Positions 10,284 to 19,152 of a stretch of 49,116 bases of DNA are shown here, in pieces. The DNA is from Pseudomonadota bacterium (GTDB lineage: Bacteria > Pseudomonadota > Alphaproteobacteria > Micavibrionales > UBA2020): NCBI GenBank assembly GCA_021849295.1, contig JAJZTA010000018.1, positions 1 to 49,116 of the forward strand. The letters run 5' to 3'. The first letter of the stretch is position 1; every line of letters begins with the position of its first letter. The translations under genes and the position numbers were made by a program. The notes beneath the pieces were generated by a model. That model searched no databases. It was given only the letters and a program-made list of their open reading frames with translations, and was not told the origin of the DNA.

Positions 10284-11516
10284 TCAGAACTTCCAGCCTT
10301 TGAGGGTGGGCTGGGATCTGATTTCGTTTTTATCGAGGTCGTGCCACTGTTGCAGCTTGTCGGCAAGGCCGCGGCTTTCGAGATAGGGCATATTCAGGAA
10401 CGATTTTTGCATTTCGAGATCGTCCGCTTGCACCAGCGCCTGCGTCACGTGTAGCAGCGCCGTCAGATTGGCGCCGCTTCCCTGTTCCGGCGCTTTGTCC
10501 GGCGTTTGGGCATAGCTCACGGCGGTGCAGGCGGCTTCGGGGAAGCCCCATAGCCCGAGGAAATAGGCGCCGATGACTTCGTGGGATCCGCCAAAGGTTT
10601 TCTTTTCCAGCTGCGCCTGCTGCGCGGGAGATTTGAATTCCGGTGTCAGTTTGGCGTAGGTTTCCGGTAGGCTGTAGGCGAGGATGATCGTGCCCACGTT
10701 GCCCAGCATGCCTGTCGTATAAGCGATGTTTTTGATTTGGTCGGGCAGGTTCTCGGCTTCCGCCAGCGCCTCGAGTAGCAGGGCCGCATGCAGGCTCTGC
10801 TTGTATATCTTCGACAGGAATTCGTAATTCGGATGATCGGACTCTATCGTGTGGAAGTGGGTGTCTTCGTCGAAAAGATAGTTGATCGTGCCGGGGCCCA
10901 TACTCTGCGCGGCCTTGAAGGGATGGACGCCGGCCTTATTGACGCCGAAATACGTCGAGTTCAGGCTTTGCAGCATTTTCGCCGTCAGGCCCGGGTCCTG
11001 CGCGATGTAAGTTCCCATTTTATCAAGATCAGCGCTGGAACCTTCGCGCTCTTTTTTGAAGGCTTCGTAGATATGCGGCGCGCAGGGCAGCTTTGAAATG
11101 CCGGCAATAAGCTTGATGAGCTTTTCGTCCGATACCTTTTCACGCAGCATAAGCAGGCGGTTGACGGTGCTTTTCAGCTTTTCAATGTCGAAGGGTTTCG
11201 AGAAGAACTGGTGGCTGGTGCGGAGCAGAATGGATATATCGTCGCTGCGCGAACCGCCGCCGGAAAGCACGAGGCGCGTTGTTTGCGGATAAAGGTTTTG
11301 CACCTCCCTCAGCAATTCGGTTCCGCGCATGCCTGGCATGTTCGTGTCGGAGACGATAATGTCTATGGGGGTGGTTTCCATGAGCCGCAGGGTCTCTTTG
11401 CCGCCGATGGAATAGTGGATGTCCCATTCGCTTTCGAGGCTGCGCAGAGAGCGGCGGAAGCCCTGGAGGATATTGTTTTGGTCGTCCACGAAGACGATGG
11501 AAGGTTTTGCGTTCAC
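10284..11516 (-). CDS. response regulator, REC-HDOD (paralogue)
   Basis: 410 residues from a GTG at 11516 with AAGG about 9 bases before it. The receiver is intact: VDDQNN at 10-15, Asp57 in IIVSDTNMPG, LVLSGGG, and SKPFD. The HDOD domain follows (AGISKLPCAPHIYEAF, DPGLTAKMLQSLNSTYFG). It is clearly paralogous to the gene at 9097-10266, which it meets tail-to-tail with a 17-base gap. No second kinase is adjacent, so both regulators may be served by the one kinase, or this one by a kinase elsewhere. It is divergent from the second GGDEF-EAL gene. Confidence 0.92.
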   Translation of the reverse strand: MNAKPSIVFVDDQNNILQGFRRSLRSLESEWDIHYSIGGKETLRLMETTPIDIIVSDTNMPGMRGTELLREVQNLYPQTTRLVLSGGGSRSDDISILLRTSHQFFSKPFDIEKLKSTVNRLLMLREKVSDEKLIKLIAGISKLPCAPHIYEAFKKEREGSSADLDKMGTYIAQDPGLTAKMLQSLNSTYFGVNKAGVHPFKAAQSMGPGTINYLFDEDTHFHTIESDHPNYEFLSKIYKQSLHAALLLEALAEAENLPDQIKNIAYTTGMLGNVGTIILAYSLPETYAKLTPEFKSPAQQAQLEKKTFGGSHEVIGAYFLGLWGFPEAACTAVSYAQTPDKAPEQGSGANLTALLHVTQALVQADDLEMQKSFLNMPYLESRGLADKLQQWHDLDKNEIRSQPTLKGWKF

Positions 11517-11744
11517 TTTTTAGACCTTTTCTTTGGCTTGCCCCTAGAATCAATATTATATGCCTTATACGGCCCGTTTCCAAATCCTGCGGTGCGGGCG
11601 CTTGCGAGAATCGTTTCGCGCACGGACGCGAACGGTTTTCTATACTTTCATAAGAAACATCTGTGTGTCCAATTAAATGATTATATATCAACACGTTGTA
11701 AAAAATATGCAGTTTTCACATATTTTTAAAAAAAATCATTTAAA

Positions 11745-13820
11745 ATGCAATATAGTCAACACGCATCGTTCAGTGCAGGGGGAAGGCAAACATTCTTGGG
11801 GGGTACTAGTCAACAGGACGCAGAGGTTTTAAGCCCCGCGATTCACGGGAGGGACACGTTTGCGCATATATGGGCGGGGTGGGCAGGCTGGCGCGTGGTT
11901 CTGATGGTGTTCGTCACCGTTTTCCTGATACAGGGTCTTCTCGCTTATAACATGTTGCAAGCATATGCGGCGGAACAACTGGCGGGTTTGCGCGCCGTCG
12001 CACACGCCGCGATTTTGCCGGTCGTCAACGATATTGGCGTAGAGACCCCCGCCGCAGTCGAACGGGACGTCTCCAAGCTGCTGCACCACACGACGATCAG
12101 GGGCTTTGCCGTCTACGGCATGATAGACGCGAAGCCGGTCTATCGTCATGGCTTGCTGCCCGCCCTGCGTCCTGTAAAAAACAGGGTTTATCACAAGTCT
12201 GCCTATGTTGAAAACGGATCCTTTTATGATGTGATATATACGCCGAGCGAGATCGGCCAGCCCTATAACGCCGCCGTCAGGCTGGATGCCTCCGACGTCG
12301 TCCGGAACGTCACGGCCTATGGACAGCGCGCGCTGGAGGTTATTCTTTTCCTGTCCGTACTCCTGACGGTCATCCTGATCATCGCGATGAACCAGTTGCT
12401 GCTTGCGCCTCTGTTGAAAAGAAACGACAGACTGCTCGAAAAAATGCACCTACAGGCCGAGGACAAAATCTACCGGCTCGCTTATTTCGACGGCCTGACA
12501 GGTCTGCCGAACCGGACGTATTTTCTGGAGAACCTCGACAAGAGCATCGAGCAGAAAGCCTACGGCGAGGATGGCATTATCGCCGTTCTGTCCGTGGACA
12601 TCGACCATTTCAAGGATATTAACGATTCTCTGGGGCACGAAGTCGGCGACAGGCTTCTCGAAGTGGTCGGTGCGCGGCTGGTGAAAGCCTTGCCGGCAGA
12701 GGCGGTCGTCGCCCGTCTCAGTGCCGACGAGTTCGCCATGATGATGCCCATGGCGCCCGAGGCCGACATTTCCGTTTTGGCCGATCGGGTTTTCGCAACG
12801 ATGCAGGATCCGGTCGAGATCATGCAGGAAAGCTTCCTGACGCGGGTGTCGGTGGGCGTTTCCCGCTATCCGCAAGACGGCGACACGGCGCGCGAGATAT
12901 TGAAAAATGCCGACATCGCGCTCAACCGAGCAAAAAACGAAGGACGCGGCACCGCGCGAGAGTATTCGCAGGATTTCAGCGATATCGTCAAAGAACGCGC
13001 GCAGATGGTGCGCGATTTGCGCAAGGCGCTCGACGAGAAGCAGTTACAGCTCTTTTACCACCCGCAATTCGACATCAGAACGGGAGAGATCGTTGGTGCC
13101 GAGGCGTTGCTGCGCTGGATCAGGCCGGCTAGCGGTCCGGATGGTGGCAGCCAGTTCATTTCCCCTGCAGAGTTCATTCCGGCCGCGGAACAGTCGGGCC
13201 TGATCGTTCCGATCGGCGAGTGGGTGTTGCATCATGCCTGCGCGCGGGCGAAAGCATGGCGGGACGCTGGAGTGCCGCCGCTACGCATGGCAGTCAATAT
13301 TTCCGGCGTCCAGTTTCACCGCGTGGATATCGTGCGCCTTGTGGAGGATGTGTTGGGCAAGACGAAGCTTCCGCCCGAATGGCTGGAGCTGGAACTGACG
13401 GAAAGCATCTTTATCGAAGACGCGCAGTCCGCCATTGACATCATGGACCAGTTGCACCAGCTGGGCGTTCAGCTGGCGGTGGATGATTTCGGCACCGGCT
13501 ATTCCTCTTTGAGCTATCTGCGCCAGTTCCCGATTGACCGCCTGAAAATCGACCAGTCCTTCGTCCGCGCTTCGCTCATGAACCTGAACGACCGCATGAT
13601 CATCCGCGCCATCGTCAACCTCGGCCACAGCCTGAACCTCAAGATCATCGCCGAGGGCGTCGAAATGAAAGACCACGAGGACCTGCTGAAGGAAGAAGGG
13701 TGCGACGAAGTGCAGGGCTTCAAATACTCCAAGCCGCTGCCGGAGGACAAATTCCTCGAATTCGTGGAAACCTACAACGAAAACCTCGCCAACAGCAAGA
13801 AGGTGTGGATGGTGGAGTGA
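11745..13820 (+). CDS. membrane GGDEF-EAL protein, probable c-di-GMP phosphodiesterase (paralogue)
   Basis: 691 residues. Two membrane helices (about 49-69 and 196-220) enclose a short periplasmic sensor. The GGDEF domain has SADEF at 326-330: Asp and Glu are kept but both glycines are lost, so cyclase activity is doubtful. The EAL domain is complete, with EAL at 453-455, MAVNISGVQF, ELELTES, AVDDFGTGYSS, DRLKID, AEGVEM and VQGF. Domain order and the sensor motif IYTPSEI match the gene at 4473-6656 (LYTPSDI), so the two are duplicates. Upstream is a very AT-rich promoter region shared with the divergent REC-HDOD gene. Confidence 0.93.
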   Translation: MQYSQHASFSAGGRQTFLGGTSQQDAEVLSPAIHGRDTFAHIWAGWAGWRVVLMVFVTVFLIQGLLAYNMLQAYAAEQLAGLRAVAHAAILPVVNDIGVETPAAVERDVSKLLHHTTIRGFAVYGMIDAKPVYRHGLLPALRPVKNRVYHKSAYVENGSFYDVIYTPSEIGQPYNAAVRLDASDVVRNVTAYGQRALEVILFLSVLLTVILIIAMNQLLLAPLLKRNDRLLEKMHLQAEDKIYRLAYFDGLTGLPNRTYFLENLDKSIEQKAYGEDGIIAVLSVDIDHFKDINDSLGHEVGDRLLEVVGARLVKALPAEAVVARLSADEFAMMMPMAPEADISVLADRVFATMQDPVEIMQESFLTRVSVGVSRYPQDGDTAREILKNADIALNRAKNEGRGTAREYSQDFSDIVKERAQMVRDLRKALDEKQLQLFYHPQFDIRTGEIVGAEALLRWIRPASGPDGGSQFISPAEFIPAAEQSGLIVPIGEWVLHHACARAKAWRDAGVPPLRMAVNISGVQFHRVDIVRLVEDVLGKTKLPPEWLELELTESIFIEDAQSAIDIMDQLHQLGVQLAVDDFGTGYSSLSYLRQFPIDRLKIDQSFVRASLMNLNDRMIIRAIVNLGHSLNLKIIAEGVEMKDHEDLLKEEGCDEVQGFKYSKPLPEDKFLEFVETYNENLANSKKVWMVE

Positions 13821-13845
13821 CGTGTAACCTTAACATGGGAGCATG

Positions 13846-14580
13846 TCATGGCCAAGTAGCAACGGCATTCTTTAAATTTTCTCTAAAATAGCACCAGTTT
13901 GCGGCTTTCTTATATTGCATGTTTTGTTTAAGCTTTGTGATAGTATTGTCAATATCAGAAATGTACGTCTGACCCTGTTGTTGCGCATTATTGCCGAGGG
14001 CAATCATCATCTCAGTAAAATATTCAAGACAATTTTTGTCGTCAATATCTGGGTAAATCCGGTTGCTATTAGTAATGTTATTAGCAACCGCAATACGCGG
14101 GTATTGCGCTACCTTGCTTTCCAACTCGTAAGCATCGATCATCGCTTTTCCCATAACGACACGGCCATTGTGATAAAGATCGCCACGGCTAAGCCCTCCA
14201 CGGGCGAGAAGCCCGAGATCAAGTCCCATTATTGTAAAGTGTGCGGCGATTTTCTGCATATGCTGCAAAACCATATCTTCCCACGCATTTTGGTCCATAC
14301 CTTCGGGAAGATTGTTAGGCTTGTAGGGGTAGCTTGCGACAATGTGGTCAGAGAAAGTCGTTATATTAGAACTAATCGTAACATTTGTACTGTTGCCGTT
14401 CGTCCGGCTATTAATCCCGAATTGAGATTGATTGTTCGCCAAGCCGTTCAGTTGCTGGATTAACGAACTTATCTGTTGAGATTTCCAATTCGCCACAGCG
14501 TTCTTGAAGCCAAGAAAGTCCATGAACAGGACTATATGTTCTTCCATTGTAAAATTTGCAGAGCTATCAGATGTATTCAT
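13846..14580 (-). CDS. class III nucleotide cyclase-like protein (Pycsar cyclase-like candidate)
   Basis: 244 residues from the ATG at 14580; an upstream TTG at 14649 would add a hydrophobic leader without a ribosome site. The order of motifs follows a class III cyclase homology domain. HIVLFMDFLGFKNA supplies a first metal Asp. FSDHIVAS supplies a second Asp. ARGGLSRGDLYHNGRVVMGK precedes a helix, AMIDAYELE, where adenylate cyclases have G..VN.AARL. Known cyclases and the Pycsar cyclases (PycC) share this layout. No effector gene (TIR or membrane) is adjacent, so an anti-phage role is only a possibility. The gene is much more AT-rich than its neighbours, which suggests transfer. The fold call is moderate and the substrate is unknown. 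Confidence 0.55.
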   Translation of the reverse strand: MNTSDSSANFTMEEHIVLFMDFLGFKNAVANWKSQQISSLIQQLNGLANNQSQFGINSRTNGNSTNVTISSNITTFSDHIVASYPYKPNNLPEGMDQNAWEDMVLQHMQKIAAHFTIMGLDLGLLARGGLSRGDLYHNGRVVMGKAMIDAYELESKVAQYPRIAVANNITNSNRIYPDIDDKNCLEYFTEMMIALGNNAQQQGQTYISDIDNTITKLKQNMQYKKAANWCYFRENLKNAVATWP

Positions 14581-14675
14581 GAGAATGTACAGATAAAAAG
14601 CTATAAAGGCTTGCAGTTCATATGCTAGCAAGACTTTGTAAAAAGTCAAACGGGACAGAGTAAATCACAAAACTT

Positions 14676-14731
14676 ACCATGCCGCACTTGTTGCGGCATC
14701 CATATAGACGCCGGAACGGGTCCGGCGTGGC
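14676..14731. repeat. intergenic double-hairpin repeat, copy 1 (form A)
   Basis: Two adjacent stem-loops: CCGCA-CTTGT-TGCGG and CCGGA-ACGGG-TCCGG, joined by CATCCATATAGAC. It begins about 12 bases past the ALDH16 stop codon, so it would lie in the 3' end of that transcript. It belongs to the same family as three other copies in this window. Confidence 0.85.
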
Positions 14732-14743
14732 AAGCTGAATTTA

Positions 14744-17158
14744 TCACTCCCCATACGGCACCCAGATATTCTTGATCTCTGTCGCGTGGCGGAGGAATTC
14801 CTCGCCTTCACACTGGTCGCGGTCGAGCCAGTTGCGCTGTTTGCCGTTGTTGACCCAGGTGCGCTTGAGGTTGCCGACAGAGGATTTTTCCACCAGTTCG
14901 CTGCCCGTTGCGTCCGAGCCGAAATACCAGATGCCATCCACTTCGTCGTGCTCGGCGAGGGTTTTGGTCAGGCTCGCGCGGTCGCCGGTCACGATGTTGA
15001 CCACGCCCGCGGGCACGTCCGAGGTGTCGAACACCTGATAGAAGTCGGTCGCGGAAAGCGGATATTTTTCCGACGGAATGATGACCGAGCGGTTGCCCAT
15101 TGCCATCGCGGGGGCGAACAGTGAAACGAAGCCGAGCAGCGGCGCTTCATCGGGGCAGACGAGGCCAAGGATGCCGACGCTCTCCTTCATCGCCACGGCG
15201 ACAAGGCGCGCTGGCGGGGTGTGCACGTCGCCGTCGTATTTGTCGGCGAAGGCGGCGTAGGTGAAGAGCCTGCGGATGCTCTCGTCCACTTCTTTGCCTG
15301 CAGAGGCGGGCGTCGCGCCGGTCATTTCGATCAGGCGCTTCTTGAACTCGTCCCTGCGGGCGGAGAGATTTTCCGCGATGTAATAGAGGATCTGCGCGCG
15401 CAGGTGATGCGCGGACTTGCTCCACCCTTCGGCCTTCTTCGCGGCTTCGACGGCGTTGCGGATGTCTTTGCGGTTGCCTTCGCCGATCTGGCCGATCAGC
15501 TTGCCGTTTTTGCCGGTGACCGAGAAGCTGTAGTTGCCGTCCGGACGCGCTTGTTTGCCGCCGATGTAGAGCTTGGCGGTGCGGTCGATGACTTCCAGCA
15601 GGCCTTCTATTGCTGCGGGAACATGTTTCGCCGCGCTCTGTTTGCTCTTGCTTTCTTTATAGGCGGGCAGGGATTTAATAAATTTCGGCTTGAGATAGGC
15701 GTACATGCCTTCGCGTCCGCCCTCGCGGCCGAAGCCGGATTCGCGGTAGCCGCCGAAGCCGCAGGCGGCGTCGAACATATTGGTGGAGTTGATCCACACC
15801 ACGCCCGCCTTGAGCTTCGGGGCGATGTCGAGCGCGAGGTTGACGTTCTCGCTCCAGATGCTGGCGGCGAGGCCGTAGCGCGTGTTGTTGGCGAGCAGTA
15901 CTGCTTCTTCAGGCGTGCGGAAAGTGAGGACAGAGACCACGGGGCCGAAGATTTCTTCCTGCGCCACGGTCGCGGCGGGTTGGACGTTGGTCAGCATGGT
16001 GGGCGGATAGAAGCAGCCGTCCTTTGGACAGGAATCTTTGCCCGGCTGGACGAGCGTCGCGCCTTCCCTGACGCCGAGCTTCACGAGGCCGTCGATCTTC
16101 TGCCATTGTTCTTCGCTGACGATCGCGCCCATGTCGATGGCTTTGTCGAGCGGCCGGCCGACGCGCATGTGCTTCATGCGCTCTTTCAGCTTGGCGATCA
16201 TTTTTTCGGCGATGCCTTCCTGCAAGAGCAGGCGCGAGCCCGCGCAGCAGACTTCGCCTTGGTTCAGCCAGATGCCGTCCACCACGCCTTCGACGGCAGA
16301 GTCGAGATCGGCGTTCTCAAACACGATGGTCGGCGATTTGCCGCCGAGTTCGAGCGTCAGCGCTTTGCCTGAGCCCGCCGTGGCGGTGCGGATGATGCGG
16401 CCGACTTCGGTCGAGCCGGTGAAGGCGATTTTGTCGATGTCCGGGTGTTTGACGATTTCCGCGCCGGTCGTGCCGTCGCCCTGCACGATATTGACGACGC
16501 CGTGCGGCAGTCCCGCTTCCTGGCAGAGCTCGGCGAAAAGGACGGCGGAGAGCGGCGTGAATTCGGCGGGCTTGAGGACGACGGTGTTGCCGGCGGCCAG
16601 CGCGGGCGCAATTTTCCACGCCATCATCAGGAACGGGAAGTTCCACGGAATGACCTGCCCGACGACGCCGTGGGCTTCATAGCCTGCGAATTCCTTGTCC
16701 AGCAGTTGTGCCCAGCCCGCATGGTGGTAGAAGTGGCGGGCGGCGAGGTTGACGTCGAGGTCGCGCGTTTCGCGGATCGGCTTGCCGTTGTCCATGCTTT
16801 CGACCACCGCGAGCAGGCGCGAATTTTTCTGGATTAAACGGGCGAGGGCGTAAAGATATTTGGCACGCTCGAAGCCGTCCAGTGCCTGCCACTTCCTTTG
16901 CGCGGTGCGGGCGGCCTTGACGGCGCTGTCGACGTCGGCCTTCGTGCCGGCGAGGATTTTCGCCAGTGTTTCTCCCGTAGCGGGGTTCTTGGTCGCGAAC
17001 CATTTGCCTTTTGCGGGAACGACCCATTTGCCGTTGATGAAATGGCCGAACTTGTTGTTGTGTTGCGCGAGCCACTCCTTGGCCGTCGCGTCGCTCTCCG
17101 GCGCGGGGCCGTATTCCATGGTTTCAAAAATTTCTGCGACTTTGGTTTGTGCGGTCAT
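14744..17158 (-). CDS. two-domain aldehyde dehydrogenase, ALDH16 type
   Basis: 804 residues, about 300 longer than ordinary ALDHs. The first domain (about 1-500) is a full NAD(P)-dependent aldehyde dehydrogenase: IPWNFPFLMMAWK, FTGSTEVG, LELGGKSP with the general base Glu at about 270, and GEVCCAGSR with the nucleophilic Cys at about 304. The second domain (about 530-804) keeps the fold signature but shows no catalytic Glu/Cys pair, as in ALDH16. Its ATG overlaps the TAA of the Trypco2-like gene, so translation is probably coupled; AAAGG lies 7 bases upstream. deoC is on the same strand nearby. The pair would turn deoxyribose-phosphate into acetaldehyde and then acetate (inference). Confidence 0.9.
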   Translation of the reverse strand: MTAQTKVAEIFETMEYGPAPESDATAKEWLAQHNNKFGHFINGKWVVPAKGKWFATKNPATGETLAKILAGTKADVDSAVKAARTAQRKWQALDGFERAKYLYALARLIQKNSRLLAVVESMDNGKPIRETRDLDVNLAARHFYHHAGWAQLLDKEFAGYEAHGVVGQVIPWNFPFLMMAWKIAPALAAGNTVVLKPAEFTPLSAVLFAELCQEAGLPHGVVNIVQGDGTTGAEIVKHPDIDKIAFTGSTEVGRIIRTATAGSGKALTLELGGKSPTIVFENADLDSAVEGVVDGIWLNQGEVCCAGSRLLLQEGIAEKMIAKLKERMKHMRVGRPLDKAIDMGAIVSEEQWQKIDGLVKLGVREGATLVQPGKDSCPKDGCFYPPTMLTNVQPAATVAQEEIFGPVVSVLTFRTPEEAVLLANNTRYGLAASIWSENVNLALDIAPKLKAGVVWINSTNMFDAACGFGGYRESGFGREGGREGMYAYLKPKFIKSLPAYKESKSKQSAAKHVPAAIEGLLEVIDRTAKLYIGGKQARPDGNYSFSVTGKNGKLIGQIGEGNRKDIRNAVEAAKKAEGWSKSAHHLRAQILYYIAENLSARRDEFKKRLIEMTGATPASAGKEVDESIRRLFTYAAFADKYDGDVHTPPARLVAVAMKESVGILGLVCPDEAPLLGFVSLFAPAMAMGNRSVIIPSEKYPLSATDFYQVFDTSDVPAGVVNIVTGDRASLTKTLAEHDEVDGIWYFGSDATGSELVEKSSVGNLKRTWVNNGKQRNWLDRDQCEGEEFLRHATEIKNIWVPYGE

Positions 17159-17523
17159 TATATTGCCTTTCTTATGTGATCATAACTGGCGCTAAAACAT
17201 ACGGGAACTTTAAACTGGACGCGGCTTACTTTTTCATTTTGTAGTTGGGTCTCTCCAGTGGCAGAACCTCCTAGTTCTCCTTTGACCTTATTGCCCAAAA
17301 CTTCAATTTGGACACCTACGCTTCCCTTTCCGCCTTTTTCGGTATGGATAATTTCGTTAGCTGTGACAGCTATATCGAATTCAACGTAACTTTTTTCCCA
17401 TGCAGGTTCGCCATTTAAGTGGGCTGGGGCAATAGCTACTCGGTCACCGACAGGTTTCCTGGCTTCATCTATGCCTTCGGCGATTTCCACGAGCGTCTCT
17501 TTTACGAAGTCTTTAAGTTTCAT
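17158..17523 (-). CDS. Trypco2-like (trypsin co-occurring domain) protein
   Basis: 121 residues from the ATG at 17523. The N-terminus MKLKDFVKETLVEIAEGIDE is a long amphipathic helix. It is followed by a beta-rich part with FDIAVTA and a conserved-looking SRVQFKVPV end, which fits the Trypco2 domain as I recall it. That domain is known from comparative genomics of trypsin/NACHT-type conflict systems. No protease or NACHT gene is adjacent. Its stop overlaps the ALDH16 start codon. It is AT-richer than deoC and ALDH16 and is bracketed by repeat copies, suggesting insertion into an ancestral deoC-ALDH16 pair. Confidence 0.7.
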   Translation of the reverse strand: MKLKDFVKETLVEIAEGIDEARKPVGDRVAIAPAHLNGEPAWEKSYVEFDIAVTANEIIHTEKGGKGSVGVQIEVLGNKVKGELGGSATGETQLQNEKVSRVQFKVPVCFSASYDHIRKAI

Positions 17524-17540
17524 GGTTGTATCTCTCCGTT

Positions 17541-17598
17541 CGCCATGCCGGACTTGTTCCGGCATCCATGTGGACACCGCAACACGTGCGGTGTGGCG
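17541..17598. repeat. intergenic double-hairpin repeat, copy 2 (form B)
   Basis: Stem-loops CCGGA-CTTGT-TCCGG and CCGCA-ACACG-TGCGG joined by CATCCATGTGGAC. It lies 6 bases past the stop of the GIY-YIG gene and just upstream of the Trypco2-like gene. The hairpin order is swapped relative to copies 1 and 3, while the linker keeps its orientation. Confidence 0.88.
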
Positions 17599-17604
17599 AT
17601 TGTT

Positions 17605-17898
17605 TTATTGGCAAATACTCTCATACAAATCTTTCCAATCGGGGTTCATTTCGTTGATGATATTGAGTTTCCACTGTCTCGGCCATTTTTTCAGTTTCTT
17701 TTCACGTTTCAGAGCTTCTTCAAAATCATTCAATACTTCGTAATAGACCAATGTCTTTAGACCGTATTTTTTCGTGAAACCCTCGACAGCTTCATTTTTA
17801 TGTTCCCAGATTCTTTTATTCAATCCTCTTGTTGTTCCGATATACAAAGTGCCGTTTTTCTTGTTGGTTAGAATGTAAACGCAGAATTGTTTCTCCAT
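17605..17898 (-). CDS. GIY-YIG nuclease superfamily protein (UPF0213/YhbQ-like)
   Basis: 97 residues from the ATG at 17898. The reading frame continues upstream only through repeat DNA. The GIY-YIG core is visible as VYILTNKKNGTLYIGTT, followed by RIWEHK with the usual Arg. Then come KKYGLKTLVYYE and REKKLKKWPRQWKLNII, the standard pattern of small single-domain members. Such proteins are common in bacteria and their DNA substrate is unclear. The gene sits between two double-hairpin repeats and has lower GC than deoC. Confidence 0.9.
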   Translation of the reverse strand: MEKQFCVYILTNKKNGTLYIGTTRGLNKRIWEHKNEAVEGFTKKYGLKTLVYYEVLNDFEEALKREKKLKKWPRQWKLNIINEMNPDWKDLYESICQ

Positions 17899-17911
17899 TC
17901 TTCTCTCTCCT

Positions 17912-17969
17912 CGCCATGCCGCACACGTTGCGGCATCCATGTGGACGCCGGAATAAATCCGGCGTGGCG
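17912..17969. repeat. intergenic double-hairpin repeat, copy 3 (form A)
   Basis: Stem-loops CCGCA-CACGT-TGCGG and CCGGA-ATAAA-TCCGG with linker CATCCATGTGGAC. It starts 9 bases beyond the deoC stop codon and lies just before the GIY-YIG start, so it separates the two genes. Confidence 0.88.
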
Positions 17970-17978
17970 TTTTTTATC

Positions 17979-19013
17979 TTACCCCACCGGATGACGGTTG
18001 TTCGCCGAATAGCGGCCGGTGACGAAATGCTCGAGCTGGCGTTCGATGTCGGCCAGCAGGCTCGACGCGCCGACGCGGAAGAGGTCGGGCTGGAGCCAGT
18101 CGTTGCCGAGCTCTTCTTTCATCAGGAACTGGTAGCTCATGACATCCTTGGCGGTCGAGATGCCGCCCGCGGGCTTGTAGCCGACCTTGTAGCCGGTTTG
18201 CGCGAGGTATTCGCGGATCATGCGCACCATGACCATGGAAACATTGAGGTTGGCGTTGACGCTTTCCTTGCCGGTCGAGGTTTTGATGAAGTCCGAGCCC
18301 GCCATCATCGCGACCATGCTGGCTTTGGCGACGTTGCGCATGGTGGCGAGTTCGCCGGTGGCCAGAATGGATTTCAGATGCGCGTCGCCGCAGGCTTCGC
18401 GGAAGGCTTTCACTTCATCATACAGCGCCTGCCAGTTGCCGGTCAGCACATGGCCGCGGGTGATGACGATGTCGATTTCCTTCGCTCCCGCCGCGACGGA
18501 GGAGCGGATTTCGGCAAGGCGTTGCTTGAAAGGCGACAACCCGTGCGGAAAACCGGCCGCGACGGCGGCGACAGGGATATTTGTGCCTTCCAGCGCTTTC
18601 ACGGCGGTCGGCACCATTTCATGGTAAACGCAGACCGCGCCGGTGGTGAGGTTGAGGTCTTGGATGCCGAGGGCTTCGACCAGATCGTGCCGCAGGGGCG
18701 TGCGCGCCTTGGCGCAGAGGCGTTTCACGCGGCCGGGGGTGTCGTCGCCGCTCAAAGTCGTGAGGTCGATGCAGGAGAGGGCTTTGAGGAGCCATGCGGC
18801 CTGCCAGTCCTTCTTGACCGTGCGGCGGCCGAGGAGCGAGGAGGTGCGGCGCTCGACGGCGCTGAGGTTGACCTGCAGGTTGTCGATCCAGTCGAGGTTC
18901 AGTTCCGTGCCGGTGTTGCGCGCGTGATCATGCTTGTTCGCGGCCACCGGCAACTTCACGGGCAGATTGCTGACGGAGTGCTGGATGGTCATTTGCGGTT
19001 TGTTTCTTGCCAT
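17979..19013 (-). CDS. deoC: deoxyribose-phosphate aldolase, long form
   Basis: Class I aldolase that splits 2-deoxyribose-5-phosphate into glyceraldehyde-3-phosphate and acetaldehyde. At 344 residues it is longer than E. coli DeoC (about 259) and closer to the animal-type enzyme. The Schiff-base Lys is in SDFIKTSTGK (about Lys244) and the second active-site Lys in VGYKPAGGI (about Lys280). CIDLTTLSGDDT, AAGFPHG and EIDIVI also match the family. It precedes ALDH16 on the same strand; bacterial ALDH16 genes are often found near deoC, to my knowledge. Here two small genes and two repeats lie between them. Confidence 0.95.
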   Translation of the reverse strand: MARNKPQMTIQHSVSNLPVKLPVAANKHDHARNTGTELNLDWIDNLQVNLSAVERRTSSLLGRRTVKKDWQAAWLLKALSCIDLTTLSGDDTPGRVKRLCAKARTPLRHDLVEALGIQDLNLTTGAVCVYHEMVPTAVKALEGTNIPVAAVAAGFPHGLSPFKQRLAEIRSSVAAGAKEIDIVITRGHVLTGNWQALYDEVKAFREACGDAHLKSILATGELATMRNVAKASMVAMMAGSDFIKTSTGKESVNANLNVSMVMVRMIREYLAQTGYKVGYKPAGGISTAKDVMSYQFLMKEELGNDWLQPDLFRVGASSLLADIERQLEHFVTGRYSANNRHPVG

Positions 19014-19152
19014 GCGGATGCCTCGCTTTCATCAAAAAGCACTTTAAGTAAAAATAAAACTCAAAATACATTGAAAAATGCCTGTTTGCAATGTATATAC
19101 CGCTTATATAGAAAAGTGACAGAGAGGATTTGGAGGCGAGGCCTCGTACATT

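Noticed and set aside
15221-16372. Plus-strand frame inside ALDH16
   Set aside because: Shadow frame; ALDH catalytic motifs are on the minus strand.
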